A DNA stretch of 64,000 nucleotides from Kiritimatiellia bacterium (GCA_017405115.1 JAFRBA010000067.1:1-64000); one strand, 5' to 3'. Counted from the first letter of the stretch, positions 18,904 to 28,332 are shown. A program made the numbers and translations. The notes: a model not told the origin generated them from the sequence alone.

Positions 18904-19752
18904 TTATGCGCCGAGCTGCATGCGGCAGAAGCGCTTCACCGTGATGGGCGCGCCGCCGCAGGCCTTGGAGACGCCCGCAAGGTACTGCTCCACGGTCTGC
19001 TCGCCGTCCGCAACGTAGTCCTGCTTCAGCAGGCATATCTGGGTGCAGAACTTCGCGGCCATGCCCTTCTTGATGCCGACGAGCGCCTGCTCGGGCGGGA
19101 GCTTGCCCTTCTGCTCCTTGAGCGCGTTGAGCTTGATCTCGAGCTCCGCGTCGATCTCGGCCTGGGGCACGTCGGCCGGCGCCACGTACTTCGGCGAGTT
19201 CGCGGCGACCTGAAGGCAGATCATGTGGGCCGCCTCGGCCAGCTCCGGCGACGCCGCGCACTTCTCGCAGGGAGTCGCAAGCTCTACGAGGACGCCGATC
19301 TTGCCGCCCATGTGGATGTAGCCAGACAGCACGCCCGTGCCATCGAGCACATAGCGCTCGCTGCGGCGGATCTTCACGTTCTCGCCGGTCTTCGTGAGAA
19401 GCATCTTGTAGTCGTCGGACAGCGTCTGCTCGATGTCTTTGCCCTCGAGCGCCACTTCGGCCGCGTTGGCGACGAACTTGACGAACGCGTCCGTCTTCGC
19501 CACGAAGTCGGTCTCGCAGTTGACCTCCGCCAGGGCCATCGACTTCTTGTCGGCGGCCTCCGCGAGGGCCACGATGCCCTGCTTCGACTCCTTGTCGACG
19601 CGCTTCGCGGCGACCGCGAGGCCCTTCTCGCGGAGATACTTAACAGCCTCGTCCATGTTGCCGTCTGTGGCCGCGAGGGCTTCCTTGCACGCTCCCATTC
19701 CGGCGGCGGTCGCCTCGCGGAGCTGCTTGATCATGTCGATTGTGATTGTCAT
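18904..19752 (-). CDS. tsf: Translation elongation factor Ts
   Basis: The protein has 282 aa, the usual size. The N-terminal UBA-like domain begins 'MIKQLREATAAGMGACKEAL', and the core motif 'NCETDFVAKT' that contacts EF-Tu is intact. EF-Ts exchanges GDP for GTP on EF-Tu in the cytoplasm. It sits in the conserved rpsB-tsf order. The ATG at 19752 follows a 9-bp tandem repeat with no purine-rich ribosome site, which is unusual for a highly expressed gene. The C-terminus has an extra Cys-containing tail ('KRFCRMQLGA'). Confidence 0.98.
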   Translation of the reverse strand: MTITIDMIKQLREATAAGMGACKEALAATDGNMDEAVKYLREKGLAVAAKRVDKESKQGIVALAEAADKKSMALAEVNCETDFVAKTDAFVKFVANAAEVALEGKDIEQTLSDDYKMLLTKTGENVKIRRSERYVLDGTGVLSGYIHMGGKIGVLVELATPCEKCAASPELAEAAHMICLQVAANSPKYVAPADVPQAEIDAELEIKLNALKEQKGKLPPEQALVGIKKGMAAKFCTQICLLKQDYVADGEQTVEQYLAGVSKACGGAPITVKRFCRMQLGA

Positions 19753-19793
19753 AGGTTTGAGAGGTTTGAGGGGTTTGAGAGGTTTGAGGGGTT
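19753..19793 (-). repeat. 9-bp tandem repeat filling the rpsB-tsf spacer
   Basis: On the plus strand [A/G]GGTTTGAG is repeated four times (19753-19788) plus a partial fifth copy that runs into the rpsB stop codon. On the mRNA it reads CTCAAACC[C/T] and lacks a Shine-Dalgarno sequence before the tsf ATG. Confidence 0.95.
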
Positions 19794-20859
19794 AGGCCTC
19801 GGGGGCAGGGGTGGGTTCTGCGGCCGGGGCTTCGGGAGCGGGAGCGGCCGCAGGAGCTGCAGGCGCTTCGGCGGCGGCCTCGGCGACAGCGGCCTCGGCC
19901 TCCACGACCTTCGCACGGCGCTTGGCGGCGAGATCGGCCTTCGCCTTGGTCTCGGCGGCCTCCTTGGCCGCGCGCGCAGCAGCCTTCACGTCGGCGGAGA
20001 CGGCGCCCTTCTTCGAGGACGCGCGCTTCGCCCCCGAGGCGGGGCGGGCCGAAGACTTCGCCTTGCGCTCGGCGCGCGCCGCCTTCTCCGTGGCAGCGCG
20101 CTGCGCACGCTCGGCCTCGCGACGGCGGTTCTCCTCGGCCGCGCGCGCACCGTACTCGTCGTTCGCCTCCTTGATCACCTTGACGAGGCCGTTGATGATG
20201 AGCTCCACGCCGCGCACAGAATCGTCGTTGCCGGGAATCACGTAGTCGATCGGCTCGGGATCGGCGTTGGTGTCGACGACCGCCACGACCGGTATGTGCA
20301 GGCGCGCCGCCTCCTTCACCGCGTTGGCCTCCTTGACGCAGTCGACGATGACGACGGCGCCGGGCATCTCCGCCATGTCGGCGATGCCGGTCAGGTTGGT
20401 CTCGAGCTTGCCGAGCTCGCGGCGGAGCATGGACGCCTCCTGCTTGTGCTCGGAGAGCTGGCCGCCGTTCGCCTTCGCCGTGGCCTGCAGCTGGCGCATG
20501 CGCTTCACCGACGAGCGGATCGTCTTGGCGTTCGTGAGCGTGCCGCCGAGCCAGCGCTCAGTGACGTAGAACTGGTCGACGCTCTGCGCGGCGGCCTTGA
20601 CGAGCTCCGCCATCTGCTTCTTCGTCGCAACGAACAGGAGCTTCTTTCCGGCGAGGACAACGCTCTTGACGAACGCCGCAGCCTCGTCAAGCATCTCGAC
20701 GGACTGCTGGAGGTCGATGATGTGGATTCCGTTGCGCTTGTCGAAGATGTAGCCCTTCATCTTCGGGTTCCAGCGCTTCGTCTGATGGCCGAAGTGAAGC
20801 CCGGCGTCAAACATGTCCTTGAGTGTGATGCCCGTAAGGGCAGATGTCGGCATATCCAT
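19792..20859 (-). CDS. rpsB: Ribosomal protein S2 with long C-terminal extension
   Basis: The protein has 355 aa, about 100 longer than usual S2. Residues 1-240 are a standard S2 core ('GLHFGHQTKRWNPKM', 'TERWLGGTLTN', 'PGNDDSVRGVELI'). The tail is Lys/Arg/Ala-rich to about residue 320 and then Ala/Pro/Glu-rich. S2 binds the 30S platform with S1. The ATG has AAAGGAG upstream. The ~98-nt leader starts with a hairpin and may carry autoregulation by S2, a known mode in other bacteria but not shown here. Confidence 0.97.
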   Translation of the reverse strand: MDMPTSALTGITLKDMFDAGLHFGHQTKRWNPKMKGYIFDKRNGIHIIDLQQSVEMLDEAAAFVKSVVLAGKKLLFVATKKQMAELVKAAAQSVDQFYVTERWLGGTLTNAKTIRSSVKRMRQLQATAKANGGQLSEHKQEASMLRRELGKLETNLTGIADMAEMPGAVVIVDCVKEANAVKEAARLHIPVVAVVDTNADPEPIDYVIPGNDDSVRGVELIINGLVKVIKEANDEYGARAAEENRRREAERAQRAATEKAARAERKAKSSARPASGAKRASSKKGAVSADVKAAARAAKEAAETKAKADLAAKRRAKVVEAEAAVAEAAAEAPAAPAAAPAPEAPAAEPTPAPEA

Positions 20860-20937
20860 TTCTTTTCTCCTTTCGAACCATTCTTCAGTTCAATCCGCTT
20901 TGGCCGGGAAATGGGGCCCGACTCATTCGCTTCAACC

Positions 20938-20952
20938 CGCCCACCGTGGGCG
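20938..20952 (-). promoter_or_regulatory. Hairpin at the 5' end of the rpsB leader
   Basis: CGCCCA-CCG-TGGGCG is a perfect 6-bp stem lying a few nt after the predicted transcription start. It may stabilise the mRNA or take part in control by S2. Confidence 0.4.
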
Positions 20953-20963
20953 AATTGGCGCGT

Positions 20964-20972
20964 AGTATACCA
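20964..20972 (-). promoter_or_regulatory. Extended -10 promoter of rpsB-tsf
   Basis: TGG-TATACT on the minus strand. The predicted start is near 20957, giving a leader of about 98 nt, far longer than most leaders in this window. Confidence 0.55.
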
Positions 20973-21011
20973 AAAGCTCCCGCGCCGCGCAAGGGGGGGG
21001 GCAGCCATTCG

Positions 21012-22499
21012 TTACGGCGCCGTCCTTCTGGCGGGACCGCGGTCGTCCAGTCCGTTGGACGGCGAGGACGGCGCACGGTCTGCCGTCGGCGCATCGCCAA
21101 GCAAGAACCCCGAGAGGGCGAGCACAAATCCATTTGCGGGGATGCGAATCGCGCCTTCGTGCCACTCACCGCAGTCCGAAAGCTTCGCATGCCCGGCATC
21201 AACGCGGTATATCCTGAACGCGCCTCCGCCCGCATTGGGCGCTATCGACGCCTCCTCTTCACCGACGTTGGCCACAAGGATCGCCCGGCGTCCGCCGTCC
21301 TTCGCAACTGCGGCATAGAGCCCCTTCGCGTCGCACTTCGCTTCTGCCGCCGTGCCGAGCTTCGCAAGTTCGTTCCATGCGCGGAACGCCTCGTAGCACG
21401 GCGTGGTGCGGTGGCCGGGGAACGTGAACAGTCCGCAATAGGCGCGTGTCGGGCACGCATCGTAGTACATCGCCTTGTCGATCGTTGAATTCTGCATCAC
21501 GCAGAACGCCGCCGCCGTGTTCGCCGCGCCGACATGGGTCTTGCACAGTTCAAACTGGTCTTCCTTCGCGCCACGGAACACGTTCCATTCGTTGAAGATG
21601 TTTTCGGTGCTCTTCAGCCCTGCCGCGTCGAGCGTCTTGCGCACGTACGCCGCATGTGTGGCGATCCGGTCAACGGGCCAGTTCTGCGAGACGTAGAGAT
21701 GCCACGAGAAGAAATCAAGCGGCGCCTTGGTCTCCGGCGCAGTCACGTAGCGGCAGAAATCCTCGAACCATGTGATGAAGCTGCGGTAGAACGCGCTCTC
21801 CTTGCGCCTCTTGGCATCGTCTATCGTGTAGAATCCGCACCCCGCGTAGCCACCGATCTTTATCTGCGGAAACGTCGTCTTCAGATGGTTGGCAGCCACG
21901 CGGTAGAGCTCAAAAAACTGCTCCTTCGTCCCTTGCCACATCTGCGGATTCTCCGGCTCGTTCCAGATTTCCCAGTATTCGATGCCCCAGCGGAAACCGT
22001 CCGCCCAGCCTTCGTTGTAATGCCGGACTACGTGTTCGCAGATCCGTGCCCACTTGGCGTAGTCCTTCGGCGGATAGATGTTGTAGGCCTTGATCCTCCA
22101 GTTGTTCTCGATCGTCACGCCGAGTCGGTAGAAGATCTTGCATCCGGCCTCGACGATTGGCTTCAGGTACGCATCGGTGTAGGCGAAGTCGTAGTTCTTG
22201 GAGTCGGTCTCGTCCGCGTCGAAGTTCGGGAACACGTTCGGAATGTCGACGTAATGCGTCCCGCCGAAGGAGTATGCTGTGTCGTGGGTGCGCACGAACG
22301 GGATGCCGGCGGACTTGAACTCGTCCTGCCCCTGCTTTCCGTTCACGCGGACCGGCGCGTTGTTCACGCCGTGGAGCGGCTTTATCGCGCCGCGTTCCGC
22401 CGAAAAGTCGATCTCGAGCCCGGCTCCGGAAGACGTTGCGGCGCACATGAGCCCAAATGCCGCCGCCGAGATGCATGCTGTATTGAAGCACTTCTTCAT
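21012..22499 (-). CDS. Secreted GH39-like glycoside hydrolase
   Basis: The protein has 495 aa with a signal peptide (1-26). The clan-A (beta/alpha)8 barrel shows the acid/base Glu in 'YWEIWNEPEN' (near 181) and the probable nucleophile Glu in 'NIFNEWN' (near 304), as in GH39 beta-xylosidases and iduronidases. A C-terminal beta domain follows. The last ~28 residues are encoded by DNA with a 10-bp inverted repeat (21017-21026/21065-21074). The start is fixed by an extended -10 box 8 nt upstream. It stands alone, between the large carbohydrate operon and rpsB. Confidence 0.75.
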   Translation of the reverse strand: MKKCFNTACISAAAFGLMCAATSSGAGLEIDFSAERGAIKPLHGVNNAPVRVNGKQGQDEFKSAGIPFVRTHDTAYSFGGTHYVDIPNVFPNFDADETDSKNYDFAYTDAYLKPIVEAGCKIFYRLGVTIENNWRIKAYNIYPPKDYAKWARICEHVVRHYNEGWADGFRWGIEYWEIWNEPENPQMWQGTKEQFFELYRVAANHLKTTFPQIKIGGYAGCGFYTIDDAKRRKESAFYRSFITWFEDFCRYVTAPETKAPLDFFSWHLYVSQNWPVDRIATHAAYVRKTLDAAGLKSTENIFNEWNVFRGAKEDQFELCKTHVGAANTAAAFCVMQNSTIDKAMYYDACPTRAYCGLFTFPGHRTTPCYEAFRAWNELAKLGTAAEAKCDAKGLYAAVAKDGGRRAILVANVGEEEASIAPNAGGGAFRIYRVDAGHAKLSDCGEWHEGAIRIPANGFVLALSGFLLGDAPTADRAPSSPSNGLDDRGPARRTAP

Positions 22500-22507
22500 G
22501 GCATGTG

Positions 22508-22516
22508 ATTATACCA
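22508..22516 (-). promoter_or_regulatory. Extended -10 promoter of the GH39-like gene, leaderless
   Basis: TGG-TATAAT ends 8 nt before the ATG at 22499; no ribosome site fits between them. Confidence 0.65.
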
Positions 22517-22627
22517 AAAATTCGGTTTTCCCGCCGTCGACCGTCATCGTTACATCACACGGCAACATCTTATATGCTCGATCCTATTCTCTGAGATCAG
22601 GGCTTGTTGTCCCGACCCCCAGCGGAA

Positions 22628-24121
22628 TCACCTTGCAGCCTTGACCAGTCTAGCCGGAACCTCAAGTTCGCAGCGAACCCACTCCGCAGAAGCTCCGGGG
22701 ATGCTCTCCACCTTCAGCATATTCCGATCATACGACAACGCCGACGCGGGGAAGCAAAAGGCGACCTTTGTCACATCATTGAAAAAAGGATGCACGACCT
22801 CGTTTGCGGGCATGCCGTTCAGCGTGGTCCTCGGAATCGTGTCCGAATACTTTTCGCGAGCTCCCAGGATGACCAGCACCTTCCCGGATGCCGCAGGAGA
22901 GCCGACAGGCAATAAGATCTCACCGCCGCATGCCGCATGCAACGGCAAGAAACTCTTCTTCTTCCAGCCAACAGGCCCAAGCTCCTCATATGTGACCTCA
23001 TAGTTTCGACTCGATCTTCGGACATGCTCGGGCGCAAGGCCTTCGCCGAAGATGGCACCAGCAACAGAATCCGGACAATATGGCAGATTAAAGAGATAGA
23101 GCCCGTCCGCGCCTTGGAGATACTGTGCATCCGCCCACCCTCGGTAGACGGCGACATTCATCGCGTCACGCACGCCAGGCGAACTTTCGAAACAATTGTC
23201 GATGCCGGGGCAGATCAGGACATGCTCGCCCGCCATGCCAATCTGCTCGCGCCATTTTCTCACAGGCGCCACAAACGAGCCTCCCTCTGGAACAATCAAG
23301 TCAATGAGACCTTCCCTTGCCCAGGCGACGACATCAAGGCCGTAGGCACGTGCCATGTCGGGGTCGACCGGCACGCGTACGCCAAGTCTCACCGGATGCC
23401 CACGGCGCTGAGCCGCAGCCAGAGTCCAACCACGCACGATCCGCACCATGTCCGTCAGGAAGTGCGCCTGCTCGCGCTCCTTGCCTGGCGTGAGGTTCTC
23501 CGGGCCGCGAAGCCAGTCCAACTCGATGCCGTCCGCATCCCAACGGTCGATCTGCTCGTGGACGAGGTCTAGCATCCATCTGCGAGCGTCGGCCTTTGAA
23601 TAGTCAAGCGCCTTGAGGGACCATGCGTCGCCGCGTTTCCAGTCCGGCTTGCGCCAGAGGTCACTTCGCTTGCGGACAAAAGTCGTAGTCCGGAAATAGT
23701 TCGGAATGTCCGCGAAATGCGTGTCGTTCATCCGTGTCGTAATCCATGGCGAAACGCCCTTCTCCCGGCACCGGCGCACCCAGACCTCATAGGGATCGAT
23801 CCCCTGTTCGTGGAGATGCTTGCAATTCTCGGCCCAGATCGTACCGGACGGATAGCGGAAGTCGCCCGGGTCGCATCCAGTCCATATCGGTTCCCAGACC
23901 TTCGAGTCATAGCTGGGGCGCTGTCCACTCGGACACATGAAGAAGTGCGTTACATGCCCTCGCGCAAAATTGTCGACATATGCCTCCAGTGCCTGCACGG
24001 ACATATTCGTCCGATTCCGGTAGAAGTAGTGGTCGTTGTCCTCGTTAAGAATCAGCATCGGCTGGGCCACCGCCACAGGCAGGGCAAGCTGCGCCAGCGC
24101 CAGAAAAGTCATGCCGCGCAT
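22628..24121 (-). CDS. Secreted TIM-barrel glycoside-hydrolase-like protein
   Basis: The protein has 497 aa with a signal peptide (1-19). The region 'WDADGIELDWLR' (near residue 195) has acidic residues at a strand end, and 'GVSPWITTRMND' and 'GVRVPVDPDMA' fit a barrel of the GHL10/DUF4015-like kind. A C-terminal beta domain begins near residue 370. Catalytic residues and substrate are not known to me. The ATG overlaps the upstream stop by one base (TAATG), so it is the last gene of the seven-gene carbohydrate operon. Confidence 0.65.
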   Translation of the reverse strand: MRGMTFLALAQLALPVAVAQPMLILNEDNDHYFYRNRTNMSVQALEAYVDNFARGHVTHFFMCPSGQRPSYDSKVWEPIWTGCDPGDFRYPSGTIWAENCKHLHEQGIDPYEVWVRRCREKGVSPWITTRMNDTHFADIPNYFRTTTFVRKRSDLWRKPDWKRGDAWSLKALDYSKADARRWMLDLVHEQIDRWDADGIELDWLRGPENLTPGKEREQAHFLTDMVRIVRGWTLAAAQRRGHPVRLGVRVPVDPDMARAYGLDVVAWAREGLIDLIVPEGGSFVAPVRKWREQIGMAGEHVLICPGIDNCFESSPGVRDAMNVAVYRGWADAQYLQGADGLYLFNLPYCPDSVAGAIFGEGLAPEHVRRSSRNYEVTYEELGPVGWKKKSFLPLHAACGGEILLPVGSPAASGKVLVILGAREKYSDTIPRTTLNGMPANEVVHPFFNDVTKVAFCFPASALSYDRNMLKVESIPGASAEWVRCELEVPARLVKAAR

Positions 24122-25734
24122 TATTTCAGGTCCGCAACGGCCTTGGCTATATCACCAGCCCTGTCGTCTCCGCCTTCACGCTCGATTACGTAATTGCCCG
24201 GATAGCCAAGGCGTTTCAGCTCGGCCTTGAACGCCATGACGTCGACCTGACCCTCGCCCCATGGCTTTTCCTCGCCCCAAGTGCCTTGAACGGCCGTCGC
24301 ATCGGCATCTTTGATATGCAACTGGACTATCCAGGGTCGCAGCTTGACGAGCGCCTCCACGGGATTGCCCTTCCCGTACAGAATCATGTTCGCGGGATCG
24401 AAGTTGACACACACGCCCGGAACCTTCGGCAGGAACTTCGCAAGGTCATCCGCCGTCTCCTGCCCCGACTCCAAGATTGCCGTGACGCCATGCTTCGCAC
24501 ATTCGTCACGTATGAACCTGACGCGGGAAAGATACTTCGCATACGCGGCATGATCGTTCTCGTCAAGGAAGCCGGCATGCAGAAGAAGATACCGTCCCCC
24601 GAGCTCCTTCGTCATCGCCGCGGCCCTTGCGATCAGATTGCTGTTTGCCGGCCAGCTGTCGTCTGGCACAATGCCGCCCGTCCTGCGGATCGTCTCGAGC
24701 GTCGAATAGTCTTCCTGCGGAAATGAGATCATCGTGGACATCAGCTTCCATTCACCGCTCGCGAACTGACTCCGCGCGAAAGCCAAGGCCTCCTCTCCCT
24801 CGGCGACGCCGTGGCGTCCATCCGGCGCAAGAAACGGCGCCAACGCAAGGTTGATTCCCCTGACGCCGATCTTCTTCATCTCGACGGCCACATCCCTTAG
24901 CGGCTTCTGATAGCTCCAGCTGCAGACGCCTATGCGCTCCTCAGGGACAGCGGTCGCCAAAGCGTCTGCCGCGTCCAGCTCGGACATTTTCGCATCGTCC
25001 GCCAGTTCGCGAATCCGGATGTTGCGCCACTTGAAGTTGTAGCCGTGCCCCTGCCAGCCGATCGAGCCTCTCGCATTGTGCATTCCGACGTGCCTGATGC
25101 CGTCCGGCGTGCAGCCGTCCGTCGTGAAAGTCGAGAGGTTAGCGCGGGTGATGAGATGGCCGTTCAGAATCACTACGATCTCCTCGCCCGCGACCCGCAC
25201 CTCCATCTGGTTCCAGCTGCCGGGCTTGTGCAGGTAGCTGCGCCCGCCTGCATAATCCGCGTCCACGCCCCAGAGCCGGTTGAGCTTGTTGTCGCGTCGA
25301 CAGGGCACGACGCCATAGACGGAGCCCGTGTACTGATATGCCTTGCAGTAGTCAAGGTCGCGCTCGATGTCGCGGTAGCTGCTGCCGCCGTCGTCGAGGA
25401 GCTGGATTTCGCACATGCCGAAGAACGCCGCGTCCTTGTGCGGATCGTTGATGCGCACGCCGAGCCCGTTGTTGCCGTTCGCCGGCATGACGAAGTCAAA
25501 TCGCAACACGAAGTTGCGGTAATGCCGTACGGTCAGGAGGTTTCCGCTGTCGCCGTTCGCACGCCGACCTGGGAAACACTGCAGCACACCTGGCTCGGCG
25601 GGGTCGACGCCATAGCACTTGGATCCGTACCATCCAGACGTGTCGCGTCCGTTGAATATCTCGACAAAGCCCGGCTCGACGGCCGATGCGGCCAACACCG
25701 AAGACACCACGGACAACAATGCGACTGCTCTCAT
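24121..25734 (-). CDS. Secreted fusion of DUF1080 (3-keto-glycoside hydrolase-like) and sugar isomerase/epimerase barrel
   Basis: The protein has 537 aa with a signal peptide (1-18). Residues ~20-240 are a DUF1080 domain ('EIFNGRDTSGWYG', 'GNNGLGVRIND', 'CEIQLLDDG'), a lectin-like fold tied to 3-keto-disaccharide hydrolysis. Residues ~265-537 are a xylose-isomerase-like/AP-endonuclease-2 barrel ('LLLHAGFLDEND', 'LESGQETADDL', 'NFDPANMILYG', 'LHIKDADA') with the expected metal-binding Glu, Asp and His positions. Such barrels usually work in the cytoplasm, but the signal peptide predicts export. AGGAG lies upstream. A Gfo/Idh/MocA oxidoreductase in the same operon fits an oxidise-then-cleave route. 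Confidence 0.8.
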   Translation of the reverse strand: MRAVALLSVVSSVLAASAVEPGFVEIFNGRDTSGWYGSKCYGVDPAEPGVLQCFPGRRANGDSGNLLTVRHYRNFVLRFDFVMPANGNNGLGVRINDPHKDAAFFGMCEIQLLDDGGSSYRDIERDLDYCKAYQYTGSVYGVVPCRRDNKLNRLWGVDADYAGGRSYLHKPGSWNQMEVRVAGEEIVVILNGHLITRANLSTFTTDGCTPDGIRHVGMHNARGSIGWQGHGYNFKWRNIRIRELADDAKMSELDAADALATAVPEERIGVCSWSYQKPLRDVAVEMKKIGVRGINLALAPFLAPDGRHGVAEGEEALAFARSQFASGEWKLMSTMISFPQEDYSTLETIRRTGGIVPDDSWPANSNLIARAAAMTKELGGRYLLLHAGFLDENDHAAYAKYLSRVRFIRDECAKHGVTAILESGQETADDLAKFLPKVPGVCVNFDPANMILYGKGNPVEALVKLRPWIVQLHIKDADATAVQGTWGEEKPWGEGQVDVMAFKAELKRLGYPGNYVIEREGGDDRAGDIAKAVADLK

Positions 25735-25758
25735 TTCTCCTTCTCCTTTTTTAAGCGT

Positions 25759-28311
25759 TCAACGGGTGATCGGAAGCGCGACGAGTTCACTCTGCACGTC
25801 GTTGCGGGGTCCGGCATTCTGGAAATGGTAGTGAAGCTGGAAGTTCTCGCCCGAGCCGTTGAGCCGCCGCCTAAATACGAGTTCGTATTCACCCTTGGGC
25901 CAAAGGCGTGGTACGCGATTTGCCTTCGCGACCTTGTTCGGCTCGCGGTCACCCCTGCGGGTGAAATAGACCTCTTCAACGCGGCGTGGCGCATTGTCCC
26001 AGTACTCGATGCGGAAGACGCAGTCGCGCCTGAGCAATACCCGCGCAGTGACCGTCAGGACGTCGCCCTCCTTCAATTCCTTGATCGCCCGGGGGTCGAT
26101 GACCTCTCCGTCTGAATGTACGACAGCGCAGGCATAGTCCGCGTCGCCCGGCCTGCCGCGTTCAACAAGAAAGTCCCCTTTTACATAGCTGCTGTGGTAG
26201 GTCGAGACCGATTCCTCAATGGGATTCTCGAAACGGTTGTTCCGTTCGAGAACAGTGTCCTGGGCGAGGCCGTACAGCACTCCGGCTGGACCGTTCCTGA
26301 CGACGTTCCCCTCGATCGTCCCGTCCACGCTGTAGCTGATGAGCCTCGCGCCGCCTTCAAGGATGTTCCGGCGCATAACCGTCGCCCTAGTCAGCCGTCG
26401 CTCGACATCCTGGGGGCGCGACCAGGTGCCAAGCCACGCATCGCCCGGCAGAAGGTGGAAGTGGTCCGGATCAGGGCGCCGCGTCTGGTTTCCGCACTCG
26501 ATGACATTCTCAAGGAATTGGACGCGCCATACGGGGAGATACCCGTAATACGTCATGCCGAAGGCAGTCAGCCCGCCACAGCGGCGCGTTCTGTTGCGGA
26601 CGACATATGAGTCGCTCACGCCGCCATAGAGCTGGATGCCAATAGTCGCATCAGAAAGGTCGTTGTCAACATAGAAGAGCCTGGATCGCTGATATGTCAC
26701 GGCATACCGGCTGTCAGCGGTTGGCACGACGTCGAACGGCCGGTCGAACACGATCCGATTCGGATAGACGATGTCCTTGATCGTGCGCGTCTGTCCCACG
26801 CCGCGGCCCGTCATGACAGAAAGGTCGGCACCGATCCAGAGGTTCGTCCCCTTAAACCACGGATGCGTGCATTCTGGATACACCTCTAGTTCCGAGCCGT
26901 TGAGAGCGCCGCGGGTCGGCACCCCTTCCCACCGTCCGTTCGGAGTCCCCATGAACGCACACAGGCGACCGTCGTGCGTAACGAGCTCACGGTCGCCATC
27001 CCACCGCATCCGCAGCCTGTTGCGTCCGATGAACATGCCGTGTGCGATGCAGCCGACCGACTGCCCGACGTTGTCGCTCTCGTTGTCCTCGAAGACGAAC
27101 CCGTTGCCGTTGAAGCAAGTCCAGCCGCCGCCGGCGAAGCGGTTGCGCGACATCCGAACGCCTTCGCCTGCCACGATGAACGGCATGCCCGGGCGCGTGA
27201 ACGCAAGCTCGTTGTCCTCTATGATGCAGTTGCGGACTCCGCGGACATACCAGCCCCGACTCTCGTTGTAGACGCTCCGACGCGCGCGAATCGCCGCATC
27301 CATCGTACAGTACTGATCGACAACAGCCCGGAAGACGCACCGGCGAATCGCGACATTCTCGCATACGATATCGGGCTTGTAAAAGAGGTCTCGGCGGAAT
27401 GCATCCCGCTCGTAGTCCACGACGAGGATCGAGTCGCAGAAGCCGCAGTGAAAGAATATGTCCTCAATGCCGAAGTCGCTCTTGGCGCGAATCAGCGCCT
27501 CCGGCGGATAGTCGCAGTCCGGCCAGTAGACAGATGTGAGATTCCGGCCCGCCCCCTTGAAGAGCACATGTTCGGGGATGCGTATCTCCCCGCGAAGCTG
27601 AAACCGGCCGGCCGGGACAAATACAACACCGCCGCCGTTTTTCTCCGCCGCCGCCAGTGCCGCGCGAAATGCCGCCGTGTCATCGCCATGGTCGCTAGGC
27701 CTGGCTCCGTAGGCCGTTACGTCGAAGACGTCGTCTTTCCAGGTTTTCGCCTTCGCGACGACTTCGATCGTGCCGGCGGACACGAGACCGCTCTCGCCAT
27801 TGGAGATCTTGACCTCATGGCGTCCGAGGGGAAAGTCCCGTGGGACGAGCGCCGCCAGCGACCACTCGTCTTCCTGGACAAGCGTCAGCGCACGACCTGC
27901 GAGCGTCACCCTTGGCGTCGCAATCTTGAGACAGCTGCCGAAAAGTCGCAGCTTGTCCCCGGGAAACACGCATGTGCAGCCCTCTTCGCCCTGTAGCCAT
28001 GCTACACTTGGATTGTTAAGCGTAAAGGCGGAGCACGTCCCGTCCGGGCCAGAGACCTTCACATCTGCAACGCGCTTCTGGGAATTCTCGGGGAACGTGA
28101 ACCACAGGCCGCTCTCCGTCGTCTTCGCGACAGGGACCTGAACGCCATCCACCTCGACTTTGGCCTGCCTGAAATCAGCGCCATAGAGCTCCACGGCCTC
28201 CCCTGGCTTTACCGGGTCGCTCCACCAGACGACTCTAGGGACCGCGAAGGACGACGAGACAAGTCCTGCGCAAATGGCGGAGACAACGGCCGCATTCACC
28301 CCTTTTTTCAC
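25759..28311 (-). CDS. Secreted pectate-lyase-3-like right-handed beta-helix protein
   Basis: The protein has 850 aa with a signal peptide (1-23). Two IPT/TIG-like beta domains (~25-185) precede a beta-helix opening with 'VTAYGARPSDHGDDTAAFRAAL', the classic start of the pectate lyase superfamily domain found in polysaccharide lyases and GH28/GH55 relatives. The helix runs to about residue 680, followed by a beta-sandwich. It probably acts on a polysaccharide outside the cytoplasm; the substrate is unknown. The GTG start has AGGAGG upstream. It lies 21 nt after the GH2 gene and 24 nt before the DUF1080 fusion. Confidence 0.8.
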   Translation of the reverse strand: MKKGVNAAVVSAICAGLVSSSFAVPRVVWWSDPVKPGEAVELYGADFRQAKVEVDGVQVPVAKTTESGLWFTFPENSQKRVADVKVSGPDGTCSAFTLNNPSVAWLQGEEGCTCVFPGDKLRLFGSCLKIATPRVTLAGRALTLVQEDEWSLAALVPRDFPLGRHEVKISNGESGLVSAGTIEVVAKAKTWKDDVFDVTAYGARPSDHGDDTAAFRAALAAAEKNGGGVVFVPAGRFQLRGEIRIPEHVLFKGAGRNLTSVYWPDCDYPPEALIRAKSDFGIEDIFFHCGFCDSILVVDYERDAFRRDLFYKPDIVCENVAIRRCVFRAVVDQYCTMDAAIRARRSVYNESRGWYVRGVRNCIIEDNELAFTRPGMPFIVAGEGVRMSRNRFAGGGWTCFNGNGFVFEDNESDNVGQSVGCIAHGMFIGRNRLRMRWDGDRELVTHDGRLCAFMGTPNGRWEGVPTRGALNGSELEVYPECTHPWFKGTNLWIGADLSVMTGRGVGQTRTIKDIVYPNRIVFDRPFDVVPTADSRYAVTYQRSRLFYVDNDLSDATIGIQLYGGVSDSYVVRNRTRRCGGLTAFGMTYYGYLPVWRVQFLENVIECGNQTRRPDPDHFHLLPGDAWLGTWSRPQDVERRLTRATVMRRNILEGGARLISYSVDGTIEGNVVRNGPAGVLYGLAQDTVLERNNRFENPIEESVSTYHSSYVKGDFLVERGRPGDADYACAVVHSDGEVIDPRAIKELKEGDVLTVTARVLLRRDCVFRIEYWDNAPRRVEEVYFTRRGDREPNKVAKANRVPRLWPKGEYELVFRRRLNGSGENFQLHYHFQNAGPRNDVQSELVALPITR

Positions 28312-28332
28312 TTTGTGTTCCTCCTCTTGCCT

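Noticed and set aside
19753..19793. Tandem repeat considered as a CRISPR array
   Set aside because: Units are 9 bp with no spacers and no cas genes are present.
18673..21318. An 881-codon open frame on the plus strand
   Set aside because: It is antisense to tsf and rpsB, which have unmistakable products; long opposite frames are expected in GC-rich DNA.
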